From positions 103,821-167,820 of the forward strand of contig QZLH01000034.1 of NCBI GenBank assembly GCA_003833135.1: DNA of 64,000 nucleotides, given 5' to 3'. The notes under the pieces are model-generated. The model ran no database searches and was not told the DNA's origin. It saw only the letters and a list, made by a program, of their open reading frames with translations. Below, one piece after another: positions 1 through 11,816 of the stretch. Each line of letters opens with the position of its first letter. Position 1 is the stretch's first letter. This stretch comes from Oehlia diaphana. Taxonomy: Eukaryota > Glomeromycota > Glomeromycetes > Glomerales > Glomeraceae. A program made the translations under genes and the position numbers.

Positions 1-753
1 TTTGTATATATAATCACAATAAACAAAATTTTTAAACCTTATATTTTTCAGAATTTTACAGAAAATAAAACTTGTTTTATATGATTGAAATTGCTAAAAA
101 TATAAAATATAAAATTTATAAATTTAAAGTTTTTAAAATAAATGTTTAATTTAATAGGTATATTTTAATATTTAGTGATTTTAAAAAGATTATTATTAGT
201 TTATTGGATTTATTTGGTAAAATGTATCAAATGATACTAATCATATATCTTTATTATTAATATATACTAAATTAATTTTAATATAATTTAAATTGCTATT
301 TTAGAATCTATTAAAGTTAAAAACATAAAATCATCACTATTCAATTCATTTCTATAAAATAATATTTTAAAGATTTAAATTTTATATCTATTTAATTAGA
401 ATATGGATGTTAAATTTAAAAATAATTTTAACAATTTTGAAATGTTAAAATAATAAAATTTATAAATTTTGTTTGGTAATTTTAATTATATTATTATAAA
501 AATATACTAAAAGAAATTCCTTTAAAATATTACAAAAATTGATTAATAGCAATTATTTTTACAAATAAAAATAGAATTAATTAATAAATTTTTATATAAA
601 TCAATAAATAATAAATTTTTTTTATATAATTATATTATATATAAAATATAAAATTTTTATTTTGAAAAGTGCCAAATAATTTTGATTACCAGTTGTAAAA
701 TAAATAAATAAATCCATCTGAAAATTTGTTATACATTATATAAATTACTATAT
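1..753. other. Gene-free AT-rich stretch
   Basis: Very AT-rich sequence with short poly(A)/poly(T) runs and no open frame of useful length on either strand. I see no gene, RNA or repeat structure here. It runs up to the 13-bp repeat that borders the tRNA-headed element. Confidence 0.6.
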
Positions 754-766
754 ATATAGTATATAT
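754..766. repeat. Left candidate target-site duplication
   Basis: The 13-mer ATATAGTATATAT is repeated exactly at 1800-1812 on the other side of the tRNA-headed block. The sequence is low in complexity, so chance similarity cannot be ruled out. Confidence 0.45.
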
Positions 767-1799
767 ATATGTTTTTTAATACTTTTTAGGAGTACTTTCT
801 AAATGCTATAATACACGAGTTAACACATCCCAATTACCTTATGGTAGTTACCAGAGATACGTTGGAGTACAGTAGAAAGCATTTAACCCACTCAATGAGC
901 AAAGATGGAATAACCATCCCCCCATACTTTTCAAATTACCATACTAGGTTGGATGTACTCAAGTTATTTTAACTAGACATTTCAGCACTATACATTAAGT
1001 ATAGTAAAGGTTCATACTTTTGAGCAAGTACAAGAACAATCAGTCTGTATAAGCAGATATAATGGAACGAATATCTAGAAGGCCTTCCATAGTAGTTTTA
1101 ACTGGGATAGTCTCATTTAAAGCCTATTACAGGTCACAATTACTATATCAGTTCACCACAGTTATCAATCTTCCAGTAGTATAGTAATAACTACCAGGAC
1201 AGTAAGCTTTAAGGGTATAAAACTATAAGATCCCCTTATATTATAAGTGATTTATCTGAGTTCACCACTAATATACCAAACATGTTGAGAAATCAAACCT
1301 TACTTCAGAACCTTATATATCTGTGAGCCAACAAATATCATAGTTAGTCTAAACCTATTAGAAGGTAAATTATCACAAAGACATTGCACTTAAGACTTTA
1401 TCATCTATGAATCCTATCTAGTATGTGAACCTTCATAGTAAAGTTCACCATACCCTTAGTGGTATTGTAGAGTGATCACTAAGACAAAAGTCCACCTAAA
1501 CAGTGTACCAACAGTAACTATCTAGATAGAACAATTGATTTACCATTATTTCAGACTCAGAATGGAAGATACCATAACTTTCTATTAAAATGTGCAGTCT
1601 AACTGTACATACTGATACACCATGATACAGTTCACATTAATCTTATACCTCCACTTCAACGATATGGTGTTTTCACACACAGTAAAATTCAGTGCAAATT
1701 CTGTGATCGATCAGAATTGAACCTACATCCTCACTATAATCAGACTTATATGAGGGAACTCATGGACTAACCAATGAGCCAAGGATGATCAATCCTTAA
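767..1799 (-). mobile_element. tRNA-headed SINE-like retroposon candidate
   Basis: This ~1.03-kb block is clearly less AT-rich than its flanks and has no long open frame. Read on the minus strand it begins with a tRNA-like head: an A-box-like TGGCTCATTGG near 1782-1772 and a B-box-like GGTTCAATTCT near 1733-1723. Between them lies a 5-bp stem, CCTCA/TGAGG, in the place of an anticodon arm, with an over-long loop. The minus-strand 3' end, near 767-790, is A-rich. The identical 13-mer ATATAGTATATAT lies at 754-766 and 1800-1812 and is the expected form of a target-site duplication, although the local sequence is simple AT. Pol III boxes, an A-rich tail and flanking repeats are the hallmarks of a tRNA-derived SINE. 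The length is above the usual SINE range, so a composite or chimeric element is possible. Confidence 0.55.
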
Positions 1800-1812
1800 A
1801 TATAGTATATAT
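1800..1812. repeat. Right candidate target-site duplication
   Basis: Exact partner of the 13-mer at 754-766. It directly abuts the 5' end of the tRNA-like head as read on the minus strand. Confidence 0.45.
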
Positions 1813-3388
1813 TATTTATATTTTATTTTATAAATAAATATTTGTAACAACTTGTTATACATTTTATTTATAATATTTTTTTTTTATTTTTTTTTTAATA
1901 ATAAATTTAGTATGCACTTTACAAATAAAATTTTTATATGTAAAATTTAATTTGAAAAATTTTTATTTAATTTACTTAATACAGTTTTATAGACAAAATT
2001 TTAAATTATAAGCAGTTTTTTGAAATTTTTTTAAAAAATTCTTTTGTTTTAGTTACATGACTAATCTTTAATTTTATTTGTTCTTATATTTTAATTGGAT
2101 AAAATTGGAGTTATTACTTGTTACAAATAAGACATATAACAAGTTGTTACAATTAGATTTATCCTTATTTTATTTAATATGTTTTTTTAAAAAAAATATC
2201 ATTTAATTTTAAAAAATAAATATTAGTAATTAACTAATAATAAAATCTTACAAATATTATCATCAAAAATTTAAGAAAATTAATAATTCAATAATCCTGT
2301 AAAAAAAATCAATCTGTATTTTATATTCCATTTTTTTTTTTTGTAAAAGGTTCATTTATATTTCTGGAATGAATAACCTTATTATATTACAGAATTTATT
2401 GAATTATTTACATTTTCTGTAAATAAATCTGTAAATAGATCTGTGAAAGATTTAATTATTTTTATAAAGTCTTTTACAGAAAATAATATACAAAATTTTT
2501 TATAAGGTGAATTTCAATTTTTAACAGTTTGGAATTGACAAATCATTATATTATATGTATAGTATAATTATTGATATTAAATTTTTTATTCATTAGAATT
2601 CCAAAATTGAACCATTTTATAAAATTGACATTTCTTTATAAAATAAATTAATTCTATAAATTTAAAAAATACTGTATATGATTCTTTTAAGTTTACTTTT
2701 AATTACTTTTTAGGATTGATTTCTAATTGAATAAATCACTTTAGTGCTAAATGCAACAAATGCTACACAAAATTTAACTATATATAAAGCCGCCTTGTAA
2801 CCTAATTTTGCCGGAATTATACTGTGAAAATCACCTGCGGTAATTCTCTTTTTTTTTTTTAATTAAAAAAAAAAATCTAATTGATTAGATAAAAACGACG
2901 CTTATTTTCGGATATATATGGTATATGATGATTTTTTTTCGTCAAAAAAAGAGTACTTGTTATTGTTATATACAATAGCAGAATTTTTAATAATTTCAAA
3001 AATTTTGTCGCTTTTTATTGTTCTTAAATTAATATTACAGTACTCATATCAAAATACTCCAACTATATAAACTAATATAATGATTTGAACTTGCATATCT
3101 GCACGTTAAAGCTATAAACTTAAAAAGATGTAAATATTTAATATATAAATTATTGCTTATTACTAAAATTATTGTTAAAATTATTGTAAAAATGAACTTA
3201 TTCTGATATATGACACACCTTATGTGTTTATTATATGATGAGTTTATTACGTTCAAATTAATTGTTTTTTCCTCTTAACGTTTTGATCATATAAATTGAC
3301 CTAAAAAATTATTTCTTATATAATAAAATATTATTATATGATAATAATGAAGCGAAAGTGATTTCACAGTGAATAATATTGTTTCACT
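1813..3388. other. Intergenic, no gene seen
   Basis: AT-rich spacer downstream of the desaturase gene. A short open frame at 3044-3256 (minus) has no family features and the composition of the spacer. Nothing else is supported. Confidence 0.55.
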
Positions 3389-4673
3389 TCATTCTTCATT
3401 TAAAGATTTTTTCAAGACACCCAACAATTTACGACCTTTCCTGTGATCTTGTATACTTCTTTTAACCCGGCTTTGTGGACCAAATTGCTTCTGTGTAACG
3501 AAATTCCAATGCACCATCAACCATGAGGTATGATAAGCTAAATGATCATAATATTCCGATGCAATTTGGCGCACTTCCGGTAATTTAGACCACGGAATCT
3601 AGATAATTAAATTTTATTTATGAATGAAAAAAAATACAATAAACATTAATAGCAAGTTTTCAAAATTCTGTATGGAAAAAATGATCACCATATTCAAAGA
3701 TATTAATCGAAAATGAACCTCATCGGTTATATTAAAAATACAGAATTTTGAAAACCGCGTATACATTTTAAAAATTTACCCTTGTAAAATCGTGATGTTC
3801 ATTGTGATATCCAACATTCATGAAAATTTTATTTAAAAGCCCATAATAAGAATAAGTTTCTTGCCCATCATCGAAAGTATAATGTTCTTGAATGAAATGA
3901 GCAGCAGCAGGATGAATGCTATAACCGAACCAAAGCGATAAAAATAAGTAAAGTATACCTCTTCCGCCACAAAAATAATATATAAGAACATTTATGATAG
4001 CGGTATATATCCAATTTACATATTCCCAATATTGAGGACTTTTTAATTTCATTATGTTACGATGAAGGTAGATTGCTGGATAGAGATTAAGCCATAACAA
4101 TTTTAATAAAGTATTACCACGAATAAGATTCATTTCCCATTTTAAAGGTAAATCTGGATCAATTCCGCTCACACCTTGAAACACATGATGTTCTAAATGA
4201 TAACGACGAAAAGACATTGCTAAAGGTAAAGGAAGTGCTATATTCGCCAAGAGCCCAACCATTCGATTTTGACATCTTGTTGGAGCAGTGAGACAATGAG
4301 CAGCTTCATGAATTATAGCAAAATAAATTTGAGTCATCGTTCCTCCAATAACATAAGAATAAATGATCATTACCCAATCCCAATCTAATAAAATACGTCC
4401 AAATATATAAGCAGCTATTAATTGCATCAAAACAACAATAATTGTAATAGGTATAGTTTTAATATCGTAACCATATAATTGTTCAATTTCAGGATGATGG
4501 TTTAAAATTGTAATTCTACGTTTCATATGTGGTTCATCTAAATCATCAATGGCAAAATCTTCATCAATATAAGCGATGGATTTTCTCCAATCACCAATAT
4601 AAAGAGGATGGCGATAGTCATATTGTATTTCATCTTCAACCTCTGGAAAAGGTCTTGCGGAAAGAGGTATCAT
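3389..4673 (-). CDS. DES1: Sphingolipid (dihydroceramide) delta-4 desaturase
   Basis: This ER membrane enzyme introduces the 4,5-trans double bond into the sphinganine moiety of dihydroceramide. Exon 1 is 4673-3780 and exon 2 is 3598-3389. The intron opens GTAAAT, ends CTAG, and joins the reading frame cleanly at ..HDFTR|IPWSKLPEV. The spliced product is 367 residues, close to the family's usual length. The three di-iron histidine boxes are visible: HEAAH at 122-126, HLEHH at 159-163 and HNEHH at 290-294, the last in the typical GYHNEHHDF context. Hydrophobic segments lie at about 75-115 and 205-250. The C-terminal EYYDHL...SRVKR region also fits DES1/DEGS proteins. The N-terminal extension before RREI-like 'KRRITILNHHPEIEQL' is about 50 residues and acidic. 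Start 4673 is the first ATG of the open frame. Delta-4 specificity is inferred from overall similarity to DES1; related C4-hydroxylases share the boxes. Confidence 0.93.
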
Positions 4674-6410
4674 TCCTTATGCAAGTTTTTTATTTAATTA
4701 TTAATTTTTAATTTATTATTTTTTTTTCCTAAGGAATTTTCTTTTTTTTTTTTAAAAAAAAAAAGAAGAGTTAAAAATGATGCCAACTTGAATAAGGAAC
4801 TATGAATTCAAAAAAAAGAAGGTAAAAAAGGAATCAGAAAAGAATAAACTAAAAGAATGATTTCGTATACATTTTTTTTTTTTTTTTTTCATGAAAATTA
4901 CAACACGCCATTTTCCATGTTCCACATGCACATGTCCAAATTAAGTGAATTAACGAGTAAAAAATTGATCTATTTCTTGTATAACGCCTTTTTTAAAAAA
5001 AAAAATGTTATGCCCGTCAATCATGCCACCTTTTTTTATCGAATCAAATTCCTCCGTTAGATTAGTTGTCGTTAAAAAAAGTTAGTAGTAACCAAAGAAG
5101 TAACTTTCAATGTTCCTGGGAAAGTCTTTTCCATTAAAACCAGGAGTTTTTACGCAAAAATAGAAAAAGTACTCTACTCTTTTTGATAAATAAAATATCG
5201 TATGATCTTTTTTTTTTTATAAAACACGCTTAATTAGATGGGCCGTTGGAATTCCATTGAAATCAGCAATTATATTGCATTCAGATTATTATAATTGCAT
5301 TCATTCAAATCAAAAGAAAAGGATATGTACAATAAATAACTAAGATAGGTTAGATATTCCATGTCAAATTTTCCTTATTGATTTTTGGCGTAAAAAAAAA
5401 AAAAAATAATCAAAAAAGCCAATTACCTGATATATTCAATAAAAAGAGACATAAAAAAAAAAAAATAATAATAATAGTACAATGTATACGCTCAGACATA
5501 TTTTAAATCTTAAAATCATTAAGATTTAAAACCAGAGGTGGAAAGTGAATATATAAATTGGTTAAAATTGGTTAAATTAGTTAAAAATTAGTTAAAATTA
5601 GTTAAAATTAGTAACCAAAACAATAATTATAATAATAAATTATATTAAACCTTGTGATTTGGGAGTTATAAGTATAATTAATAATTTTATCATAGTTAAA
5701 AACTTTTAAATTTGGTACAAATACCTTAATATATATATATATATATATATATTTTATCGACATAAAATTATCGACATCAATTTTATTTAAACTTTAGAAA
5801 ATCATCATAAAATCATTAACATATTTCCACGTGACATGATATTGATAAGCTTGTTTGTTATACTACTATGTTAAAATAATGTCGTGCCATTATTATAATT
5901 AATATTAAATTGTAATTATACCAACTACCATACGTGTTGTGGCTAATATAAATTATTAACACTTAATCACCTACACCATTTTTTCGAAAATAAAGTTTCT
6001 TAGATAATACACTATATGAAAAGTTCGTGTCTCATCATCTTATTTTATCCTTTCACTATTTTTTACCTTTCTCAAAATGAGAATGAGTTGAAAAAAAAAA
6101 AGAAAATTGGAAAAGGCTAAAAGTTAAGAGAAATTAGGTAAATTAACTATTTTTTAAATTGTTCTTATATATTGTTGTTATATATTTTTTTTTTTTTTAA
6201 AAAAAAAAAGAAAGTAAATTCATAAAATCTATAATAATACTACTCCCAACTTTTTTTATATATATATATAAATTGACCGATCATTAACTATAAATAATTA
6301 TAACGTATTTCTGAAGAATTTTTTAAAGAATTTTGCTTAATTGAGTTAAAGATCTTAAAAAAAAAAAAAATGTACTTAATAAATAGATACTTAATTTTAG
6401 TACGTATTTT
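4674..6410. other. Intergenic with T/A tracts and a short tandem repeat
   Basis: Spacer between two minus-strand genes, so it holds the promoter of the desaturase. It contains T12-A11 at 4742-4764 and T14-A11 at 6185-6209, runs that switch directly from T to A. It also has a small tandem array at 5559-5612 and an (AT) tract near 5732-5752. A 67-codon open frame at 4857-5060 (plus) is built on a T run and is not credible. Confidence 0.6.
5559..5612. repeat. Short tandem repeat, TTAAAATTAG-type units
   Basis: Roughly five imperfect copies of a 10-base unit (GTTAAAATTG / GTTAAAATTA) follow each other. It is simple-sequence DNA with no coding role visible. Confidence 0.75.
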
Positions 6411-6863
6411 TTAATTATCAATCGTTTCACGAGAGACATTCGTCGATAAAGGTACTTCAATATTATCATTATCTGAATTTTCAAATGAAGCAATCATCCA
6501 TTCATTTTCAGGATTCGTTTCTGGAATCTGATCAGCATCAGGTGGTGAAAGGACGGTCTTTTTAATTATAAATATAAAAACTATCAACAATATCAGAGTT
6601 GTCCAAACCAATCCTAAAATTGCAAGTATTCTCCAAGCTGAATTTGATTCTAAAGGATGATTATTAATATTATCATCAGATCCAAAAGTTTGATAATTAT
6701 TTAAAGCTTGATAATTATTTGAATGTGGTAAACCATTTCCTGAAGAAGAAGTGGTTTCAATGAAATGATTGATATTTACAAAATCTTCATCATGTATTTG
6801 ATCTACGCCTCGGTCAATTTGATTTCTTCGTTTTAAAGAAGAAATATGATGCGATATTTTCAT
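6411..6863 (-). CDS. Hypothetical single-pass membrane protein
   Basis: This is a 150-residue protein of unknown function with no family I recognise. Residues 1-75 are polar and rich in Asn, Ser, His and Asp. A single strongly hydrophobic helix spans about 77-100 (rich in Ile, Leu, Val), followed by a KK pair and a short acidic, Asn-rich tail ending in a possible N-glycosylation site (NVS). There is no cleavable signal peptide, so a type II or tail-side topology is plausible but unproven. The start at 6863 is directly preceded by a T-rich tract, and a T13-A13 tract lies at 6917-6942 just upstream. The even codon composition and clear membrane helix make it a better gene candidate than other short frames nearby. 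Confidence 0.55.
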   Translation of the reverse strand: MKISHHISSLKRRNQIDRGVDQIHDEDFVNINHFIETTSSSGNGLPHSNNYQALNNYQTFGSDDNINNHPLESNSAWRILAILGLVWTTLILLIVFIFIIKKTVLSPPDADQIPETNPENEWMIASFENSDNDNIEVPLSTNVSRETIDN

Positions 6864-9277
6864 TTTTTTTTTTTTTTATAATTTTATTTTATTTTTAATA
6901 AAAATTAAATTCTCTCTTTTTTTTTTTTTAAAAAAAAAAAAATAATTTTTATAGAAATGAATGCTTTTTTTACTTTTAAATGAAAAGTCGAAAAAAAAAA
7001 AAAAAATCAATAATAATATTTTTACGATTGTAAGAAAAAATGAGAGAGAAAGAAAAAGAGAAAAGAAAAAGAAAATAAATTTAAAATTTTAAAAGAATTT
7101 ATCAGCAATTATTCATGTTTAAGATATAGTTTGGATGCACAGGACAGGCGTAATATTACCAATTACTAACAAAAGTTAGTAGTTCCTGAGATGATTTGCC
7201 AAGATAAAAAAAAAAGGGTAAGAAGAGAATAAAAAGGAAGAAAGAAAAAAAGATAAAAAATTAAAAATAAAGATAACGAATGAAAATAATTAATAAAAAA
7301 GAGAAATAAAAAATTCTTTCTTTATAATAAAGGAATGAAAGTTCGTTATTTATTTGATAAAAAAAAAAAAAAAACAATAATAATATATATATATTTGTAT
7401 TATATATACTGTATATACATACACATAAAAAAAAAAAAAAATTTTTTTTTTTTGATTCATTCCAAACTGTACAACTTTAGGCATATTCGAAATATACTGT
7501 ACAACACAATAATATCAAATTTTAAAAACGGGATTTCCTAACCTTTCTATACGGCGCACATAATCATTTTAAAAAACAAGATATACAAGTTTTTTTAAGA
7601 ATTTGGAAGATGGGAATGTAACACTCTCGATTACGATTACTACTTTCGAGTGATTAAAAGTGGGTAAATTAATGATTAATCTTTAATAATCATATAATAG
7701 AAAATTTATTCCTAATAAAGGGAATTAAATGAAACCAAATAACGCGGAGGAATGAGGGGTTTTTTTTTTGTGATAGTTGAAAATTATATCAATGCAGTAA
7801 ATGTAGTTTCGATCGATATAAAATATTCACATAAATATTCACAGCAGTTCACAGTAGGCATTCATATTTCGCCACCATTTCACCACTATACAGTTTTTAA
7901 TTGCATGCATGAAGAATATTCCGAATATTTGTTTCATTCATGTGTTGTTATATTGATAAATTGACAATGTATTTAAAAAATTATGTTTCCTCAGATGTGG
8001 ACTAAAAAAAAATAAATAAATAAACAAATATAAAAAAAAAGTCATATCAATTCGGGGAATTCCGAGTTAATACTTCCCATTCCTTTTTGTCCAACATAGT
8101 TTTTTTTGGATTGAATAAGAAAGATGATTTGAAATGATACCATATTTGAAATGTTTCTTGTATTTGTTCTCTAACTTTAGATTTATCCTAAATGGACTTT
8201 GTATTTATGTAATTTAATATAATTTGTTACAATAATAAAAAAAAAAACATGCAATGTTTAACAAAAACAAAAAACAAGTTCCAAAAGATCGTTAAAAATT
8301 CTATTTATAAAAGAAGTTTATTTATTTGCTAGAAAAAAACCTGCATTAATGAAATACTAAAGATAATAGAAAATTGATTAGTAATAAAATATCAGTCAGG
8401 TTCATCTATTTTTGGAACAATTTTTCTTGGGAGCTTGATTATAATAGATATATATATTATGTATATTATACTGTATATTACTGTATGTATTATATATGTA
8501 TATATGTATTATAAGTTACCGTGTATAATGTATATAATGAATTTTTCATTTTACTCGCAAGCAAATGTTATTGATCTTTAAATTTATCAATATTTTACCA
8601 ATTGGTACTTCATTCATGTTTATTTTTTTTTTTTGTAACATGCGTGTAGAAAATCTCTATCATTTTTTTTTAATTAAATTTTTCAAAAAGGATTTTCATT
8701 TTTACCATCTTACCGGAATTCATGAGATAATTTTAATTGTATAACATTATTGGTGATGTGAATTGTGTAAACAATAATATTAGACACGTTTATTTTCGTG
8801 ATCAAAATATTTTTCATTACTCTGCATATAAAATTTTTATAAAAAGTAAATCTTTATGATTGCTTAAAAATTATATATAAATCAAATTGATCAAAAAAAA
8901 ATTAGGATTTTTTTTTATTTTTATTTTTATTGTGACCGGAAATATTTTTATGCGAAAATATTTTTATGTGGCAAACAGAAATTGAAGGTTATAATTATAA
9001 TACATTGATTTGGTAATGTGGCTTTTTTTTTTTTTTTATACGGAAATTTATTAAAATCTTCTTAACCAAATAATCGAATAACCGAAAATATAAAAAAAAA
9101 CGAGGGGATTTTCTTTGAGTTATATTATTGTGTTATGTTTAGTCATTCAAAATTTCAAATTTTTTGGTCGACCAATAAGATGATTATTTATTGTTTTACA
9201 ATTTACCTAAAAATCATTGTACCGAAAGTTGAACATGCGGAGCATTAATAAATGATTGATCGACAAAAAAATTTGTA

Positions 9278-9308
<31 letters not shown>

Positions 9309-11321
9309 TGTTTAAACAAAAAAAAAAGAGGAGTAAACAAAAAAAAGAGGAGAATAATATCTAAAGATTTGATATCAGATTGATTGATTAACCGATTAAG
9401 TTATTCGACTTTTTCGTTAACCTGTTAAGTATAACTACTACGGTATGCCAATACGGCAAATACATTTATGTTTATGATGTACTCAATACAAAGGGGTTTT
9501 GTTTTATTTGTTATTTTTTTTCTTAATTTTCCCACACGATAACGGGTATGTGAGGCATGTGTTTTACAAAATATACATAAAATTTTTTTTTTTTTTTGTT
9601 TATATTTATTTTTAAAAAAAAGAGATAGAATTTTTCTATATCAAATTTCGAATATTAAAAAATCTTAAATTTTCAACGTGCATTTTAATTATATTTGTTC
9701 ACCTAAAAGAATTTTAATAAAGCACAAAATAATTATTTTTAAATACATTGTTTTAAAATTGTTATTTGTTACCGAATATCAAAAAAAAATATTATTTTCC
9801 AAGAAATTCATGTTACACTAAAAGAATTATTCATTATCCAATCAACTAATGTATCAGAAGTACATGTACAAAAACAATTTAATTATTTTTATTTTTGAAA
9901 AAAGTAAAAAAAAAAAAATAACGCGTTCTTTACAGAAGAAAAATAATAATAAATATTTTGATTTTTTTTTCTTATCGAAAAAATTATATATAAATATATT
10001 TATATACGATATAAATATAAATATAAATATATATATTTATGTATATATATATATATTAATTATACGTAAATTTATTTTTTGATTTGAATTGATTTGAATT
10101 GATTAATTTTTTAAATATTTTTAGTTAATTTTTTTTTTTTCGTTGTTCTCCACCATTAAAAAGAACTATATAAAAAATCTTTGTATATATAAATTTCTTA
10201 ATTAATTAAATAAATAAAAAAAAAAAGTAATTAAAAGAATTAAATCTTGCGACATCGTTGCGGGCGATATAAATCTTAATTACTGCTTATTCTTATTTTT
10301 ATACTTAAAATCTAAAAAGAGAAAAAAAAAAATAGTAAGTAATGAATCAAATATGAGAAAATTCAAGAAAATTCAAAAGATCATTATTTGTATATATTTT
10401 TTTCGTACATTTTTAATATTCTTAAGGGTTTTTTTTTTTTTTGCCGACTATGATTATGCTTGAATTGCTATATTTATTTAAAACTGTTAAAACATTAATG
10501 TTTATATAAACATCTAATAAATAATAATAATAATATTTTTATTAATATAAAAGATTTTATTAAAATTTTATAATTTTAAATTATAAAAAAAAAAAAACTT
10601 TTATAATATAATAATGTAAATATTTAGATACCATTTATTAAGATATCGAACGTTTTTGATTGGAGATGAAACGTATTATAAAAAATAACCAGCATGATTT
10701 TTCAAGTTTGAGAGAAAATCAAAGCGAGAACGAGAGTCATCAAGACGTTAAAATATATAAAAAAAATAAAAATCGAGGTTGTTAAAACGAATAAAAAAAA
10801 TTTATGACATAAAAGTCATAAATTCGAACGGACGAACCCGAGATGAACGAATGAATTTAACGAACGAAAAATATTTTGAAAATGTAACGAAGAAAAAAAA
10901 AAAAAAAAAGTCGAATCCTTTTTTTCAATATTTTATATATTCAAAATAATATTACCTTATTAATACAATCCATTTCCTTAGGCGCTGCGAGCGCCGGATT
11001 ACCTAAAATCGTAATTCAATTATTTTTAGCCACATGAAAATCCAAAAAAAAAAATTTCTCGATTAAAAAGAAATTTTTTTTTTTTTTTTCTTTCTTCTTT
11101 CTTTTTCTTCCTTCTTTTTTAGAAAATAGGGGATGTGTTTTTGTTATTATCATATGCTAGGGTATGCAACCATACGATATTTACTTGTGGTATACCACAA
11201 TATCAAAATCAATCTATATTATATTATGACAACATTTCGGTCTAGATCCTTGTATCTAGTTGGTTATTCAATGATTCTTTAATGATATGATTGATGTCTG
11301 TCTATTATTAATCTCAGAGAC

Positions 11322-11353
<32 letters not shown>

Positions 11354-11729
11354 CTACAGATAATACAAATAATAACAAAGTAAACAGGTAAAATATTACG
11401 TAACGTGATTGATTTTGTGTTTGATTACTTTGATAAAATTATACGTGTAATGATTATATGATATAAGAGATAATCCCCGAATTTACACTGATCTTAAAAT
11501 CAATTATTAATCAACTAATGACAATATTTATAATCTTTTGATAAAAAAATCTATTAAGTTTTCATCAAAGAATCAAAAAAGCTTTCCCCGCGACTGATAT
11601 ATACGATTTATGCACAAAATGCGTAAATGCGTAAAGGCCGACGTGCATAAACTTTTTTCTTTATTTTATTTTACTATGACAGGTAAATTGTGACCATCGA
11701 TAAATTAAGCTTAAATATCCTATTTTAAC
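6864..11729. other. Long gene-poor AT-rich region
   Basis: No credible gene is visible on either strand. The short open frames at 7335-7541, 7752-7964 and 9849-10082 are carried by A/T homopolymers and AT dinucleotides. Simple sequence dominates, for example AT repeats near 8440-8545 and 9279-9305 and poly(T)/poly(A) runs throughout. A small GC-rich hairpin at 10981-10995 stands out against this background. Confidence 0.55.
10981..10995. repeat. GC-rich hairpin in AT-rich spacer
   Basis: GGCGCT and AGCGCC form a perfect 6-bp stem around a GCG loop, inside sequence that is otherwise almost all A and T. A similar hairpin lies at 42180-42194. The role is unknown. Confidence 0.6.
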
Positions 11730-11731
11730 TA

Positions 11732-11816
11732 GATTAATCCCCTAAAAAAAATTCATGTTACACTTGGGTATTTTTATTACCATAATTATATTATTTTTTT
11801 TTTAAGGGGATTAAAC
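11732..11816. mobile_element. Small inverted-repeat (MITE-like) element candidate
   Basis: Arms GATTAATCCCCTAAAAAAA (left) and the near reverse complement ending AAGGGGATTAAAC (right) enclose a ~40-bp AT-rich core. TA dinucleotides lie at both outer edges, as expected for a Tc1/mariner-type MITE. The arms are short and partly homopolymeric, so this is only a candidate. Confidence 0.35.

Noticed and set aside
1700..1800. Functional tRNA gene
   Set aside because: Anticodon-like loop is far too long and the acceptor stem does not close properly; a SINE head explains it better.
3044..3256. 70-codon minus-strand open frame
   Set aside because: Asn/Ile/Tyr-rich, the composition of AT-rich spacer; no domain, signal or splice partner.
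4857..5060. 67-codon plus-strand frame upstream of the desaturase
   Set aside because: Built on a T-run (poly-Phe) and A-run; no family features.
7335..7541. 68-codon plus-strand frame
   Set aside because: Poly-Lys and poly-Phe from homopolymers and AT repeats.
9849..10082. 77-codon plus-strand frame
   Set aside because: Consists of A-runs and ATATAA repeats; composition identical to spacer.
10981..11020. Helitron 3' end
   Set aside because: A hairpin is present but the CTAA after it is followed by A, not T, and no 5' TC end or Rep/helicase frame is visible.
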